Assembly: GCF_001969445.1 (NCBI RefSeq) | Contig: NZ_CP017297.1 | Coordinates: forward strand, 3,348,001-3,412,000 | DNA length: 64,000 bases | From: Brachybacterium sp. P6-10-X1 | Lineage (GTDB): Bacteria > Actinomycetota > Actinomycetes > Actinomycetales > Dermabacteraceae | Reading direction: 5' to 3' | In this document: piece after piece, positions 48,241 through 56,829 of the stretch | How positions within the stretch are numbered: the stretch's first letter is position 1 | Layout of the letters: each line of letters starts with the position of its first letter | The notes under the pieces: model-generated | Databases searched by the model: none | What the model was told of the DNA's origin: nothing | What the model saw: the letters and a program-made list of their open reading frames with translations, nothing else | Translations under genes and position numbers: made by a program

Positions 48241-48270
48241 AGCGTATGGCGCGCATCGCAGCACCGTCAA
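48241..48270 (-). promoter_or_regulatory. Xylanase promoter
   Basis: On the minus strand, -35 TTGACG (48265-48270), 18-base spacer and -10 TACGCT (48241-48246). The predicted start is about 10 bases from the operator. Confidence 0.55.
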
Positions 48271-48295
48271 GGAGGGCACAGCAAGAAGGGCGCAG

Positions 48296-48313
48296 CACCG
48301 TCCAAGGACGGTG
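48296..48313 (-). terminator. Terminator hairpin of oligopeptidase B gene
   Basis: CACCGTCC, two bases, then GGACGGTG form an 8-bp perfect stem about 66 bases past the stop of the minus-strand oligopeptidase gene. No long T run follows. Confidence 0.5.
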
Positions 48314-48379
48314 TCGCCCCCGCATCATCGCGGCGGAGACAGAAAACTTTCGGTCGAGAGCGGGTATCGTCCCCGGATC

Positions 48380-50500
48380 TCAGATCCGCTCGACCGCCCC
48401 GATCTGGTCCAGGAGCCAGGCGAGCTCGTCGGCCCGCTGCTCCCACGCGTGATAGCGCCCGGAGCGCCCGCCGTGGCCCGCGGCCATCTCGCAGCGGAAG
48501 AGGATCGGCCGCTGCTCCTGGTCGCTGGTCACGGTCTCGCGCAGGCGGGCGACCCACTTGGTCGGCTCGACGAAGAACACGCGGGTGTCGTGCAGCGAGG
48601 TGGCGGCGAAGATCGCCGGGTACTCCACGGCCCGCACGTTCTCGTAGGGGGTGTACTCCTTCATGTACTCGTACACCTCCGGATCGTGCAGCGGGTCGCC
48701 CCACTCCTCCCACTCGCCGACGGTCAGCGGCAGGGAGGGATCGAGGATCGTGGTCAGCGTGTCGACGAAGGGGACCCCGGCGATGATCGCCCGGAAGCGC
48801 TCCGGCGCCAGGTTCGCGACGGCGCCCATCAGCAGGCCGCCCGCGCTGCGGCCCTCCGCAGCCAGCCGGTCCGGGGCCACCAGGTGCGAGTCCGTCAGGT
48901 GCTTCGCGGCGGCCACGAAGTCCGTGAAGGAGTTCTTCTTCTCGAGCAGCTTCCCGTGCTCGTACCAGGCCCGGCCCATCTCGCCTCCGCCGCGCACGTG
49001 CGCGATCGCGATCACCACCCCGCGGTCCAGCAGAGACAGGCGCGTGGGCCCGAACGCGGGATCGATCGACATCTCGTAGGAGCCGTAGCCGTACAGGTAG
49101 CCCGGGGCCGTGCCGTCGGCCGCGACCTCTCGCCGCGCCACCACGGACAACGGGATCGCGGTGCCGTCCTCGGCCGTGGCCCACTCGCGTCGCTCGACGT
49201 ACAGCTCGGGGTCGAAGCCCGGCACCGGGGTGACGCGCAAGATGGTGGTCCCGCCGCCGACCACGTCGCGCTCGGCGATGGTGGGCGGGGTGAGCAGACT
49301 GGTCAGCTGGTAGCGCACGGTGGTGCGCTCCCAGCCGGGATTCGCATCCAGCTCCACGGTGTCCAGCGCCCCGCCGTGGTCGAGGTCGGCGGCCTGTTCC
49401 AGCAGCAGCGACCCGTCGGCCGCGCGAGGGATGATCCGCACGCTCGCCAGCCCGGCGCTGCGCAGTTCGAGCGCTACGAAGGAGGCGAAGGCCTCGACGG
49501 CGAGAAGCCGTTCGCCCTCGCCGGCGACCAGCAGGTCCGTCCAGGCCGACGGGTCCTCGATGCTCGCCCCGGCCAGGGCGAAGCCCTCCGCGGAGGCGTT
49601 GTGGACGATCAGTAGACGGTCCCCGGCGTGCTCCAGGGTGTAGTCCACGCCGTCGCGGCGGCCACCGGCCGGAACCGGGGCCGACGTCGGATCGGCCAGA
49701 TCCAGCATCCAGGCCTCGGTGGTCGAGGTGGAGCCGGCCTGGATCACCAGCGTGGAGCCGTCCCTGGACCGGTCGAAGCCGACCATGAAGCGCTCGTCGG
49801 GCTCCTCGAGGACCAGCTCGTCGGCCGCGGCGGGGGCACCGATGCGGTGGCGCCAGATCTGGTGCTGGCGCCAGGCGTCGTCGACCCGCGCGTAGAACAA
49901 CCACTGCTGATCGGTGGAGAAGGCGAGCCCGTAGCCGGCCCCGGTCACGGACTCGTCCACGACCTCCCCGGAGGCCAGGTCCTTGATCCGGATCGTGAAG
50001 CGCTCGTCGCCCGCCGTGTCCACCGCATAGGCCAGCAGGTCGTGCTCGGGGGACGGGGCCAGCCCGCCCAGGGAGTAGAACTCGGATCCGGCGGCCTCCG
50101 CCTGCGCGTCCAGCAGCACCTCCTCGCCCTCGAGCAGCTCGCCGGGGACCACCTCGGGCATGCTGCCGGTATCGCGGGCGGCGCGCACGCGGGTGAAGGC
50201 GGGGTAGTCGTTCCCGGCGGTGGTGCGGGTGATGTACCACCAGTCGTCGCGGCGCACGGGGACGCTGAGATCGGTCTCCTGGGTGTGGCCGATGAACTCC
50301 GCGACCAGCGTCCCGCGGAGGTCCGCGAGGTGGGCGGTGCGGGCGTCGGCATAGGCGTTCTCCGCCTCCAGGTGCATGACGACCTCAGGATCCTTCCCGT
50401 CCCGCAACCACTCGTAGGGGTCGACGACGGTGTCGCCATGGAAGGTCCGCTCGCTCGGACGGCGCGGCGGGACGGGGGCGGCGGTGATCTGCTCGGTCAT
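48380..50500 (-). CDS. Oligopeptidase B-type S9 peptidase
   Basis: 706 residues: N-terminal beta-propeller, then alpha/beta hydrolase. Catalytic Ser in AEGRSAGGLL (about 552), Asp in TSLHDTRVF and His in AAGHGGRSG are all present. It cleaves after basic residues in short peptides, in the cytoplasm. Start is ATG at 50500. The gene downstream of the leader codes for a divergent copy of this protein, so they appear to be a tandem duplication, 94 bases apart. Confidence 0.92.
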   Translation of the reverse strand: MTEQITAAPVPPRRPSERTFHGDTVVDPYEWLRDGKDPEVVMHLEAENAYADARTAHLADLRGTLVAEFIGHTQETDLSVPVRRDDWWYITRTTAGNDYPAFTRVRAARDTGSMPEVVPGELLEGEEVLLDAQAEAAGSEFYSLGGLAPSPEHDLLAYAVDTAGDERFTIRIKDLASGEVVDESVTGAGYGLAFSTDQQWLFYARVDDAWRQHQIWRHRIGAPAAADELVLEEPDERFMVGFDRSRDGSTLVIQAGSTSTTEAWMLDLADPTSAPVPAGGRRDGVDYTLEHAGDRLLIVHNASAEGFALAGASIEDPSAWTDLLVAGEGERLLAVEAFASFVALELRSAGLASVRIIPRAADGSLLLEQAADLDHGGALDTVELDANPGWERTTVRYQLTSLLTPPTIAERDVVGGGTTILRVTPVPGFDPELYVERREWATAEDGTAIPLSVVARREVAADGTAPGYLYGYGSYEMSIDPAFGPTRLSLLDRGVVIAIAHVRGGGEMGRAWYEHGKLLEKKNSFTDFVAAAKHLTDSHLVAPDRLAAEGRSAGGLLMGAVANLAPERFRAIIAGVPFVDTLTTILDPSLPLTVGEWEEWGDPLHDPEVYEYMKEYTPYENVRAVEYPAIFAATSLHDTRVFFVEPTKWVARLRETVTSDQEQRPILFRCEMAAGHGGRSGRYHAWEQRADELAWLLDQIGAVERI

Positions 50501-50594
50501 GATCCGAGCGTAGCTGCGCGCACGAGGCCGCGCGGATGGCCCACGGGCGGCGACGGCGTCGACGGCGTCGTCGAGGTCGCCACCCGTGGCCCGG

Positions 50595-52715
50595 TCAGGC
50601 CCGGATGCCGGGCACGTCGAGCTGGTCCAGCAGCCACGCCAGCGATTCGGCGTGCACCGCGACGGCCGCATCGTGCACGGCCGGCAGGCACCGCAGCAGG
50701 ACGGGGCGCTGCGCGGGATCCGACGTGGTCCGGGAGCGCAGCTGGGCGACCCAGACGGCCGCCTCGGAGGGCGGGACGCCCGTCCCCTCGAGAGCGGTCC
50801 AGGCGAAGACGGCGGGGAACTCGGTCTCCGGGACGTTCTCGGAGGGGCTGTACCGGCGCAGGTGGCGGTAGACCGCCTCGTCCTCGACCGGATCGCCCCA
50901 CTCCATCCATTCCTCGAGCGTGAGCATCACCTCCGGATCCAGGAGGGTGGTCAGCGGGTCCACCAGAGGAGCCCCGGCGACGATCGCGCGGAAGGCGGTG
51001 GGTGCCCGGTTGGCGCTCGCGGCGACCAGCAGGCCGCCGGCGCCCATGCCGACGGCGCCGAGCCGTCCCTCGGCCACCCAGCCGGAGGCGGTCAGGTGCT
51101 CGGCGCAGGAGACGAAGTCGTCGAAGGAGGCGTCCTTGGCGAGCTGCCGGCCGGCGCGGTGCCAGCCGTCGCCCATCTCGCCGCCGCCGCGCACGTGCGC
51201 GATCGCGACCACGAGTCCGCGATCCGCCAGGGCGAGGGCGCCCGGGCTCAGAGCCGGGTCGAGGCAGGTCCCGAAGGCTCCGTCCCCGTACAGCAGGCCG
51301 GGGGCCGGTCCGGCGGCGAGCACGTCCCGTCGTGCGAGAACGGAGATCGGCACCGCGGTCCCGTCGGCTGCGGTGGCCCAGAGCCTTCGTTCGAGGTAAT
51401 GGGCCGCGTCGAACCCGGGGACGGGGACCTGGTGCAGCACGGTGACCTCGCCGGTGGCCACGTCGGCCTCGGCGAGAGTGGTCGGCGTCAGCAGAGAGTC
51501 CACCCGGTAGCGGACCGTGCTCTGGCCCCAGGAGGGATTGGCGTCCAGACGCACCGCGTCGAGCTGCCCGCCGTGGCCGAGGGCTCGCACGGAGAGGGCG
51601 TCGAAGCTGCCGTCGGCCCGTCGCCGGATGATCCGCACCCCGGGCAGACCATCGGCGCGGACCTGGAGGGCGGCGAAACCCGCGAAGGCCTCGACGGATC
51701 CGAACTCCTCCCCGTCACCGGCGGTGAGCAGGGTCTGTGCGGCGGGGGAGCCGTCACGTCCCGGCAGGGAGGTCTCGGCGAGCACATCGCGGCCGCTGTC
51801 GTCCTGGTCGATCACGAGGAGCCGGTCGCCGGCGTGTTCGAGGGCCGGGCGTCCGCCGTCGCGGCGGCCCGTGATGCTGCTCAGGGGGCCGGTGGGGTCG
51901 GCCAGGTCCAGCAGCCACGTCTCGGTGGTCTCGATGGACTGCGAGCGGACCAGCAGGCTCGAGCCGTCCCGGGACCGAGCGATCCGGAGCTCGCCCCACG
52001 GGTCCGGCTCCTCCAGCAGCACCTCGTCCGCGTCCGCGGCGGTGCCGATCCGGTGGCGGCGGACCTGGTGGCTGCGGCCGAGATCGTCGAGCCGGGTGTA
52101 CAGCAGCCACTGCCCGTCATGGGAGAAGGCGAGGTCCGCTCCGGCGTCACGGACGGCCCGATCGATGACCTCGCCGCTGAACAGGTCCGTGATGCTGACG
52201 GCGCAGCCGCCCGTGGAGATCTCGGCCCGGGCCAGGAGGTCCTGCTCGGTGCTGAGCGCGAAGCCGGGCACACGGCGGCGACCGGCGATCAGGAGCTCCT
52301 CGTGCTCGCCCGGCTCACCCGTGGGGAGGATCGGGACGCCGCCGGAGCCGATCCGGACGTCCTGGTCGGCGATCCGGGACAGCGCGAGGTCCGTGCCGTG
52401 CTCGTCCTGGCGCGGCCGGTCGATGTACCACCAGGAGCCGGAGCGCACGGGCACCCCGAGTTCCTCGGTGGGGCGCGGGGCCGCGAGCTCCTGGGTGAGC
52501 GCCGAGACCAGAGGAGCCAGGTGGGCGGTGCGGGCGTCGGTGTAGGCGTTCTCCGCCACGAGATGTTCGGCGACGTCCGGGGAGCGACGGTCACGCAACC
52601 AGCTGTGCTCGGTGACGACGGTGTCGCCGTGCACGGTGCGGGTCTGCGGATCCTGGGCGGGGCGCGGGGCACGATGCTGTGACGCGTCGATGCTCGCGAG
52701 GGCTTCTTGAGTCAT
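50595..52715 (-). CDS. Oligopeptidase B paralogue lacking catalytic Ser and Asp (pseudoenzyme candidate)
   Basis: 706 residues, same length and layout as its neighbour and clearly homologous through the propeller (for example RTVHGDTVV and IAHVRGGGEMGDGW). However, the nucleophile motif GRSAGG is GMGAGG here, so Ser is replaced by Gly, and HDTRV is EGTGV, so Asp is lost. A His may remain in LPAVHDAA. The frame is intact with no stop, and codon use is normal, which argues against simple decay. It may have become a binding or regulatory protein. A 356-base leader with a short ORF precedes it. Confidence 0.88.
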   Translation of the reverse strand: MTQEALASIDASQHRAPRPAQDPQTRTVHGDTVVTEHSWLRDRRSPDVAEHLVAENAYTDARTAHLAPLVSALTQELAAPRPTEELGVPVRSGSWWYIDRPRQDEHGTDLALSRIADQDVRIGSGGVPILPTGEPGEHEELLIAGRRRVPGFALSTEQDLLARAEISTGGCAVSITDLFSGEVIDRAVRDAGADLAFSHDGQWLLYTRLDDLGRSHQVRRHRIGTAADADEVLLEEPDPWGELRIARSRDGSSLLVRSQSIETTETWLLDLADPTGPLSSITGRRDGGRPALEHAGDRLLVIDQDDSGRDVLAETSLPGRDGSPAAQTLLTAGDGEEFGSVEAFAGFAALQVRADGLPGVRIIRRRADGSFDALSVRALGHGGQLDAVRLDANPSWGQSTVRYRVDSLLTPTTLAEADVATGEVTVLHQVPVPGFDAAHYLERRLWATAADGTAVPISVLARRDVLAAGPAPGLLYGDGAFGTCLDPALSPGALALADRGLVVAIAHVRGGGEMGDGWHRAGRQLAKDASFDDFVSCAEHLTASGWVAEGRLGAVGMGAGGLLVAASANRAPTAFRAIVAGAPLVDPLTTLLDPEVMLTLEEWMEWGDPVEDEAVYRHLRRYSPSENVPETEFPAVFAWTALEGTGVPPSEAAVWVAQLRSRTTSDPAQRPVLLRCLPAVHDAAVAVHAESLAWLLDQLDVPGIRA

Positions 52716-52915
52716 GGTTCCGGCTTTCGCGTCGATGACGGGACGACGCCGCGCGGGGCGCGAGGAGGTCGAGGGCCGTCAGGGGCAGGGCAGTGAAGAG
52801 CTGTGCTGCGGGTGCGGGAGGATTCCCGTGCCGGGCGACATCGTCGTCGCCGGTGACGAGTGGGGGTCACGACGTGCGTGAGGATGCGGAGCGGGCCGAG
52901 GGGGCCGATGGTCTC

Positions 52916-53071
52916 TCAGGCGCCCTTGCCGGGAGGTGCGGTGGGATCCGGGCCCGGCGGAGCGTGGATCCCACCGCTGTGACGACCCCACCCGTTCACG
53001 GGCGGGTGCAGGGTGGTCATCGGCGCGCGTGGTGGCCGGCGCGGGTGGCTCCTGCGGTCGGAGCAGAGCAT
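52916..53071 (-). CDS. Short upstream ORF (possible leader peptide), 51 aa
   Basis: Starts at ATG 53071 with an excellent GGAGGT five bases upstream, and ends 200 bases before the oligopeptidase paralogue. The peptide begins MLCSDRRSHPRRPPRAPM and is Pro/Arg-rich. A 12-bp stem lies over its 3' end, as in attenuation or ribosome-stalling leaders. Real translation is not proven. Confidence 0.5.
   Translation of the reverse strand: MLCSDRRSHPRRPPRAPMTTLHPPVNGWGRHSGGIHAPPGPDPTAPPGKGA
52938..52977 (-). promoter_or_regulatory. 12-bp hairpin at end of the short upstream ORF
   Basis: Arms GCGGTGGGATCC (52938-52949) and its exact complement (52966-52977) with a 16-base loop. It could be an attenuator or a structure that is exposed when the leader ORF is translated. 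Confidence 0.55.
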
Positions 53072-53475
53072 CGCGACACCTCCGTATGTCGATTCGATCG
53101 TCCGACATGTCCGGTATGGTGTGGCCAGTCGGGGACCATCCCTCGTGGTTCCGTGTTCGACGGTTCGGGCCGTCCGAGCAGTCGAGGGGGCGTCATGCGA
53201 GGGGCGAGGGGAACGGGCTGCGGTGCTTCGCTGTGTCGCCATGCGGATCGGTCCTCCCTGTCCTGCGTGACCTCCCCGGTGACGAGGAGGTGCGGGCGAC
53301 GCTCCGATCCGAGGGAGTCGCGAGCGTCCGATGATTGTCGGGGACGCTACCCTGGCCTTTTTACAGGTATGTCGAAAATACTGAACGCTTCGGCGGGTAC
53401 GGCGGCTCGGAGGCACCGGAGGTCCCGGATGAGCTGGCGTGATGCAGTGCACAAGGTCGTGCAGAGGGTGGGGAG

Positions 53476-54501
53476 GTGAGGGAGACGGACGACGGTGAGC
53501 CCTTCGCGCGCACGCTGCGGTCCTCGATCCGGCGCAGCGGCCTGTCCCTGACGCAGATCTCCCAACGCCTGCGGGCCCGCAGTCGTCCGGTGAGCGTGGC
53601 GACCCTCAGCAACTGGCAGTCGGGACGCAGCCTTCCCGGTCGCGGACCCTCGCTCGGTGTGGTCGCCGCCCTGGAGGACCTCCTGGGGCGGCCGCCGGAC
53701 TCGCTCGTGGACCTCGTCGGAGCGCCCCGCCTGCAGGGCAGGGGGGTCCCGGACACCCGATTCATCGGGCGCCGGTCGAGCAAGGACGTCTTCCGCGACG
53801 CGCTGCTCGAGCTGGGTTTCGAATCTCCCGAGCGGTATGCCCACGAGCGGGTCTTCCAGCAGCACGCGATCATCGACTCGGGCCGCGATGTCCAGCAGTT
53901 CACCTCGCGGGTCACCGTCAGGGCGCTGGAGTCGGGCACTTGTCGGCTCCCGGCGGTCCACGTCCTGGAGCCCTCGGAGCCGAACGTCGCCCCGCAGTAC
54001 ATCCCCCTCGAAGGGTGCACGGTGGGACGGGAGGTGTTCTGGCCGGACCGTCGTACCTACGGCGTCGAGCTGACGCTCGATGGCCATCTGAACGCCGGCC
54101 AGGTGGCGACCTTCGCCTACCGGGTCGACATGCACGCGGCGGCGACCGACGTGACCGGGACCTTCTACTCCCTGGCTCGACGAGCGCACGACGTGCTGCT
54201 CGAGGCCGAGTTCCGCGGCCCCCGCCGGCCGCTGCGCTGCGAACGGTATCGACGCAGCGACACGGCCGAATCGGTCACCCCGGTGCGGATGGACCGCCGT
54301 GACCGGATCCAGTTGGCGGAGTCCCGCTTCGGGCCGGGTTCCTTCGGGCTGCGCTGGGTCTGGGGCGAGGCCGACGAGGTCGATGACGTCGATGCCGACC
54401 CGGATGACCTGGACGACCTGGATGACCTGGACGAGCTCGACGATCTGGACGTTCTCGACGACCTCGGCGACGCCCCCGGGGGCGACGTGGGCCGACGATG
54501 A
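53476..54501 (+). CDS. XRE-like HTH protein with Asp/Leu-repeat C-terminus
   Basis: 341 residues. Residues about 10-75 are an XRE-like HTH (LTQISQRLRARSRPVSVATL, then SNWQSGRSLP). The middle part, about 90-280, has no family that I recognise and is largely beta. The tail is DDLDDLDDLDELDDLD-like and highly acidic. GTG start with GAGG upstream. Divergent from the leader of the oligopeptidase paralogue, so it may regulate it. Function unknown. Confidence 0.65.
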   Translation: MRETDDGEPFARTLRSSIRRSGLSLTQISQRLRARSRPVSVATLSNWQSGRSLPGRGPSLGVVAALEDLLGRPPDSLVDLVGAPRLQGRGVPDTRFIGRRSSKDVFRDALLELGFESPERYAHERVFQQHAIIDSGRDVQQFTSRVTVRALESGTCRLPAVHVLEPSEPNVAPQYIPLEGCTVGREVFWPDRRTYGVELTLDGHLNAGQVATFAYRVDMHAAATDVTGTFYSLARRAHDVLLEAEFRGPRRPLRCERYRRSDTAESVTPVRMDRRDRIQLAESRFGPGSFGLRWVWGEADEVDDVDADPDDLDDLDDLDELDDLDVLDDLGDAPGGDVGRR

Positions 54502-54600
54502 GGACGGCGACCGGCCCGGGGCGGGGGACCGGGGGGCCGGGTTCGGGCCGGCCTGGATCAGGCGGGATCGGGCGGGATCGGGATGCCCGGGAGGATGGGC

Positions 54601-55491
54601 TCAGATGAGGAAGTCGGCGAGGCCGTCGATGCGCCCGAGCGCTTCGGCCACGCGGGCGTCGGTCGCCGGATCGTGCTGAGCCATCGGGAAGCGGGCCTGG
54701 CCGACGTCGAGTCCGCGGACCCGCATCGCGGACTTCAGGACCGGATACACCTCGCCGTCCGCGAGGGCATCGAGCAGACGCACGGCGATCTGCTGCAGGC
54801 GTCGGGCCTCGGCCAGGTCCCCGGCCCGGACGGCGCGGTACAGGGCGACGTACAGGGCCGGCGCCAGGTTGAAGGTGGCGCCGATGCCTCCGTCCGCCCC
54901 CTGGGCCATGGCGGCGAGCAGGAGGTCGTCGGAGCCGAGCAGGATCGTGAAGTCCTCGCCCAGGCGGGCACGCAGCCGGGCCAGGATCGCCAGGTCGCTC
55001 GAGGTGTACTTCAGGCCCTGGATCACTCCTTCCGCGGCGAGCCCGGCGAGCAGATCGGCGCTCAGGGGGCGACCCGTGAAGCCGGGAATCGTGTAGGCCA
55101 GCAGGGGGAGGTCGCTGTGTTCGCGGACGTCCCGGAAGTATCGCGCCAGGGACTCGTCGTCGTAGCCGTAGTAGAGGGGGATCGAGGCCGACAGGGCGGT
55201 GGCCCCGTGGTCGACGGCTCGCAGCGACAGCTCTCGCACCGCGCGCTGGTCGGCGGCGGCGACCTGGAAGATGACCTCGCGTCCGGACGCCTCCTCGGCG
55301 ACGGTCTCGAGGACTCGGAGACGCTCTTCGGTGCTGAGCAGGTAGTACTCGCCCGACGTCCCGGAGACGAAGTAGCCGTCGACGCCCGCGTCACCCAGCC
55401 GGGAGACGAGCGTGCGGGTGCGCTGGGGCGAGATTCGCCCGTCCTGCGCATAGGCGGTGAGCAGGGCGGGCAGGATGCCGTCGATGGTCAC
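54601..55491 (-). CDS. DapA/NanA family aldolase (sialate lyase-like)
   Basis: 296 residues. Schiff-base Lys161 (GLKYTSSD) and Tyr133 (YTIPGFTG) are conserved, as is GTSGEYYLLS at 44-53. This family includes dihydrodipicolinate synthase, N-acetylneuraminate lyase and keto-sugar-acid aldolases. The YTIPxFTG and KYTSSD motifs lean to NanA. GTG start with GGAGG upstream. It is 80 bases after the ROK gene and on the same strand. Probably a catabolic aldolase in the sugar locus. Confidence 0.85.
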   Translation of the reverse strand: MTIDGILPALLTAYAQDGRISPQRTRTLVSRLGDAGVDGYFVSGTSGEYYLLSTEERLRVLETVAEEASGREVIFQVAAADQRAVRELSLRAVDHGATALSASIPLYYGYDDESLARYFRDVREHSDLPLLAYTIPGFTGRPLSADLLAGLAAEGVIQGLKYTSSDLAILARLRARLGEDFTILLGSDDLLLAAMAQGADGGIGATFNLAPALYVALYRAVRAGDLAEARRLQQIAVRLLDALADGEVYPVLKSAMRVRGLDVGQARFPMAQHDPATDARVAEALGRIDGLADFLI

Positions 55492-55571
55492 AGTGTCCCT
55501 CCGGGTGCTTCGGGGTCGGGCGCAGCTGTCGCGGATCCTATAGGAGTCGGGTGTGTCGCCGGCGCCCAGGC

Positions 55572-56633
55572 TCACCGCCCTCCGGTGTCCAGGAAGGCCT
55601 GCAGCGCCAGGACCGCGGCCCCGACCGCGCACGGGTGGGGCTGGACCTGGGAGACCACCACCCGGGTCGTGGACTCGTCGCCGAAGTGCTCCTGGGCGGC
55701 CTCCAGGTAGATCGCCGGGGCGGCCTGGACCGGGGTCCCGGCCAGCACCATGGTGTCCAGGCCCAGCGCGATCGCGAGATTCGCGGCGACGCGGGTCAGC
55801 GGCAGGGCGGCGGCGAGGACATCGACCTGGGCCGTCGCGGAGCCCTGAGTGGCCTCCAGCGCGGTGCGGGACAGTTCGTCCACCCCGTCGGGGGCGACGT
55901 AGAGGTGCAGGCAGCCGCGTCGTCCGCACGCGCAGACCGGGCCCTCGGGGTCCACCCGGAGGTGGTCCAGGCTCTGGCCGCTGTCGGGGCGGAACGGGAC
56001 GCCGTCCAGCAGCAGCGCGAGGGTCGTCGTCGACCCCAGGTGCACGGTCCCGGACAGCCCGGTTCCCGTCTGCTCGCCGCTCCAGAAGCTGCCCAGGGCG
56101 GCGCAGGTCCCCTCCCGACCCCGGGTGGCGCGCACGTCCAGTTCGGCGGTGAGCGCGCGGAGCGCCTGGTCGACCTCATCGGGCAGATGCGCCCCCATGG
56201 CGAAGCCGATGCCGGTCATCGCGCCCAGCTCGTCGTCAGGGATCAGGGCGGCGAGCCCTTCGCGGACCGAGTCGGAGACCTCCCCGGGGTCGGCGGCATC
56301 GACCAGCGGCAGCACCACCCTCGACTGCAGCGCGCCGGTGGTGTCCACAGCGACCATCGAGAGGCGATCGTGGTCGATCGTGCACCCCAGCGCCCGTCGG
56401 GCCGCATCGTTGACGCGCAGCAGCGTCGCCCGCTTGCCGCCGGTGGAGCGGGCGTGCCCGCTCTCCCACAGCAGTCCGGCAGCCAGCAGGCGCTTGACCG
56501 AGTTGGTGACGGTGGCCGCGGTGACCCCCAGTTCGCGGGCGATCTCGACGCGGGTGCTCTCGGTGCGGCGACGGACGATCTCGAGGACGGCGGTGTCCAT
56601 GGCCGGGGTTCGGCCGTCGCCGCTGCGATTCAT
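55572..56633 (-). CDS. ROK-family transcriptional repressor
   Basis: 353 residues. N-terminal MarR-like HTH (RRRTESTRVEIARELGVTAA, TVTNSVKRLLAAGLL) and C-terminal ROK domain with zinc motif CACGRRGC. In the family the ROK domain binds a sugar that releases DNA. The GTHxG-type kinase motif is degenerate, as in pure regulators. ATG at 56633 has GGGAGGG upstream. It is divergent from the transporter operon and probably binds the operator at 56731. Confidence 0.93.
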   Translation of the reverse strand: MNRSGDGRTPAMDTAVLEIVRRRTESTRVEIARELGVTAATVTNSVKRLLAAGLLWESGHARSTGGKRATLLRVNDAARRALGCTIDHDRLSMVAVDTTGALQSRVVLPLVDAADPGEVSDSVREGLAALIPDDELGAMTGIGFAMGAHLPDEVDQALRALTAELDVRATRGREGTCAALGSFWSGEQTGTGLSGTVHLGSTTTLALLLDGVPFRPDSGQSLDHLRVDPEGPVCACGRRGCLHLYVAPDGVDELSRTALEATQGSATAQVDVLAAALPLTRVAANLAIALGLDTMVLAGTPVQAAPAIYLEAAQEHFGDESTTRVVVSQVQPHPCAVGAAVLALQAFLDTGGR

Positions 56634-56694
56634 CTCTCGCCCTCCCTGCACCGATCGTGACCATTCCGGGACCTGCCCCGAGGGGCGCTCGCCC

Positions 56695-56749
56695 TTGACG
56701 GACCCTGACGTCCTTTGCAGAATGAGGCTACTTCATTAACTAAATGAAG
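56695..56749 (+). promoter_or_regulatory. Promoter and ROK operator of transporter operon
   Basis: -35 TTGACG (56695-56700), 17-bp spacer, -10 CAGAAT (56718-56723). The predicted start at about 56730 abuts CTTCATTAACTAAATGAAG (56731-56749), whose 7-bp arms are perfect and centre is TAACTAA-like, typical of ROK sites. Binding would block initiation. Confidence 0.65.
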
Positions 56750-56829
56750 GAAGATCCGTGGACGGGCGCGTGCGATCGATCCAGCGCCGGCCACCGGCAC
56801 GCGACGACGCGTGGACAAGGAGAGCAACG

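Larger units (their letters stand above)
52716..53475. other. Long divergent intergenic region
   Basis: 760 bases between the minus-strand oligopeptidase paralogue and the plus-strand HTH gene. It holds the leader ORF and hairpin. It also has a GTATGTCGA word at about 53092 and 53367, and GACATGTC, a small palindrome, at about 53104. No further gene is seen. Confidence 0.5.
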
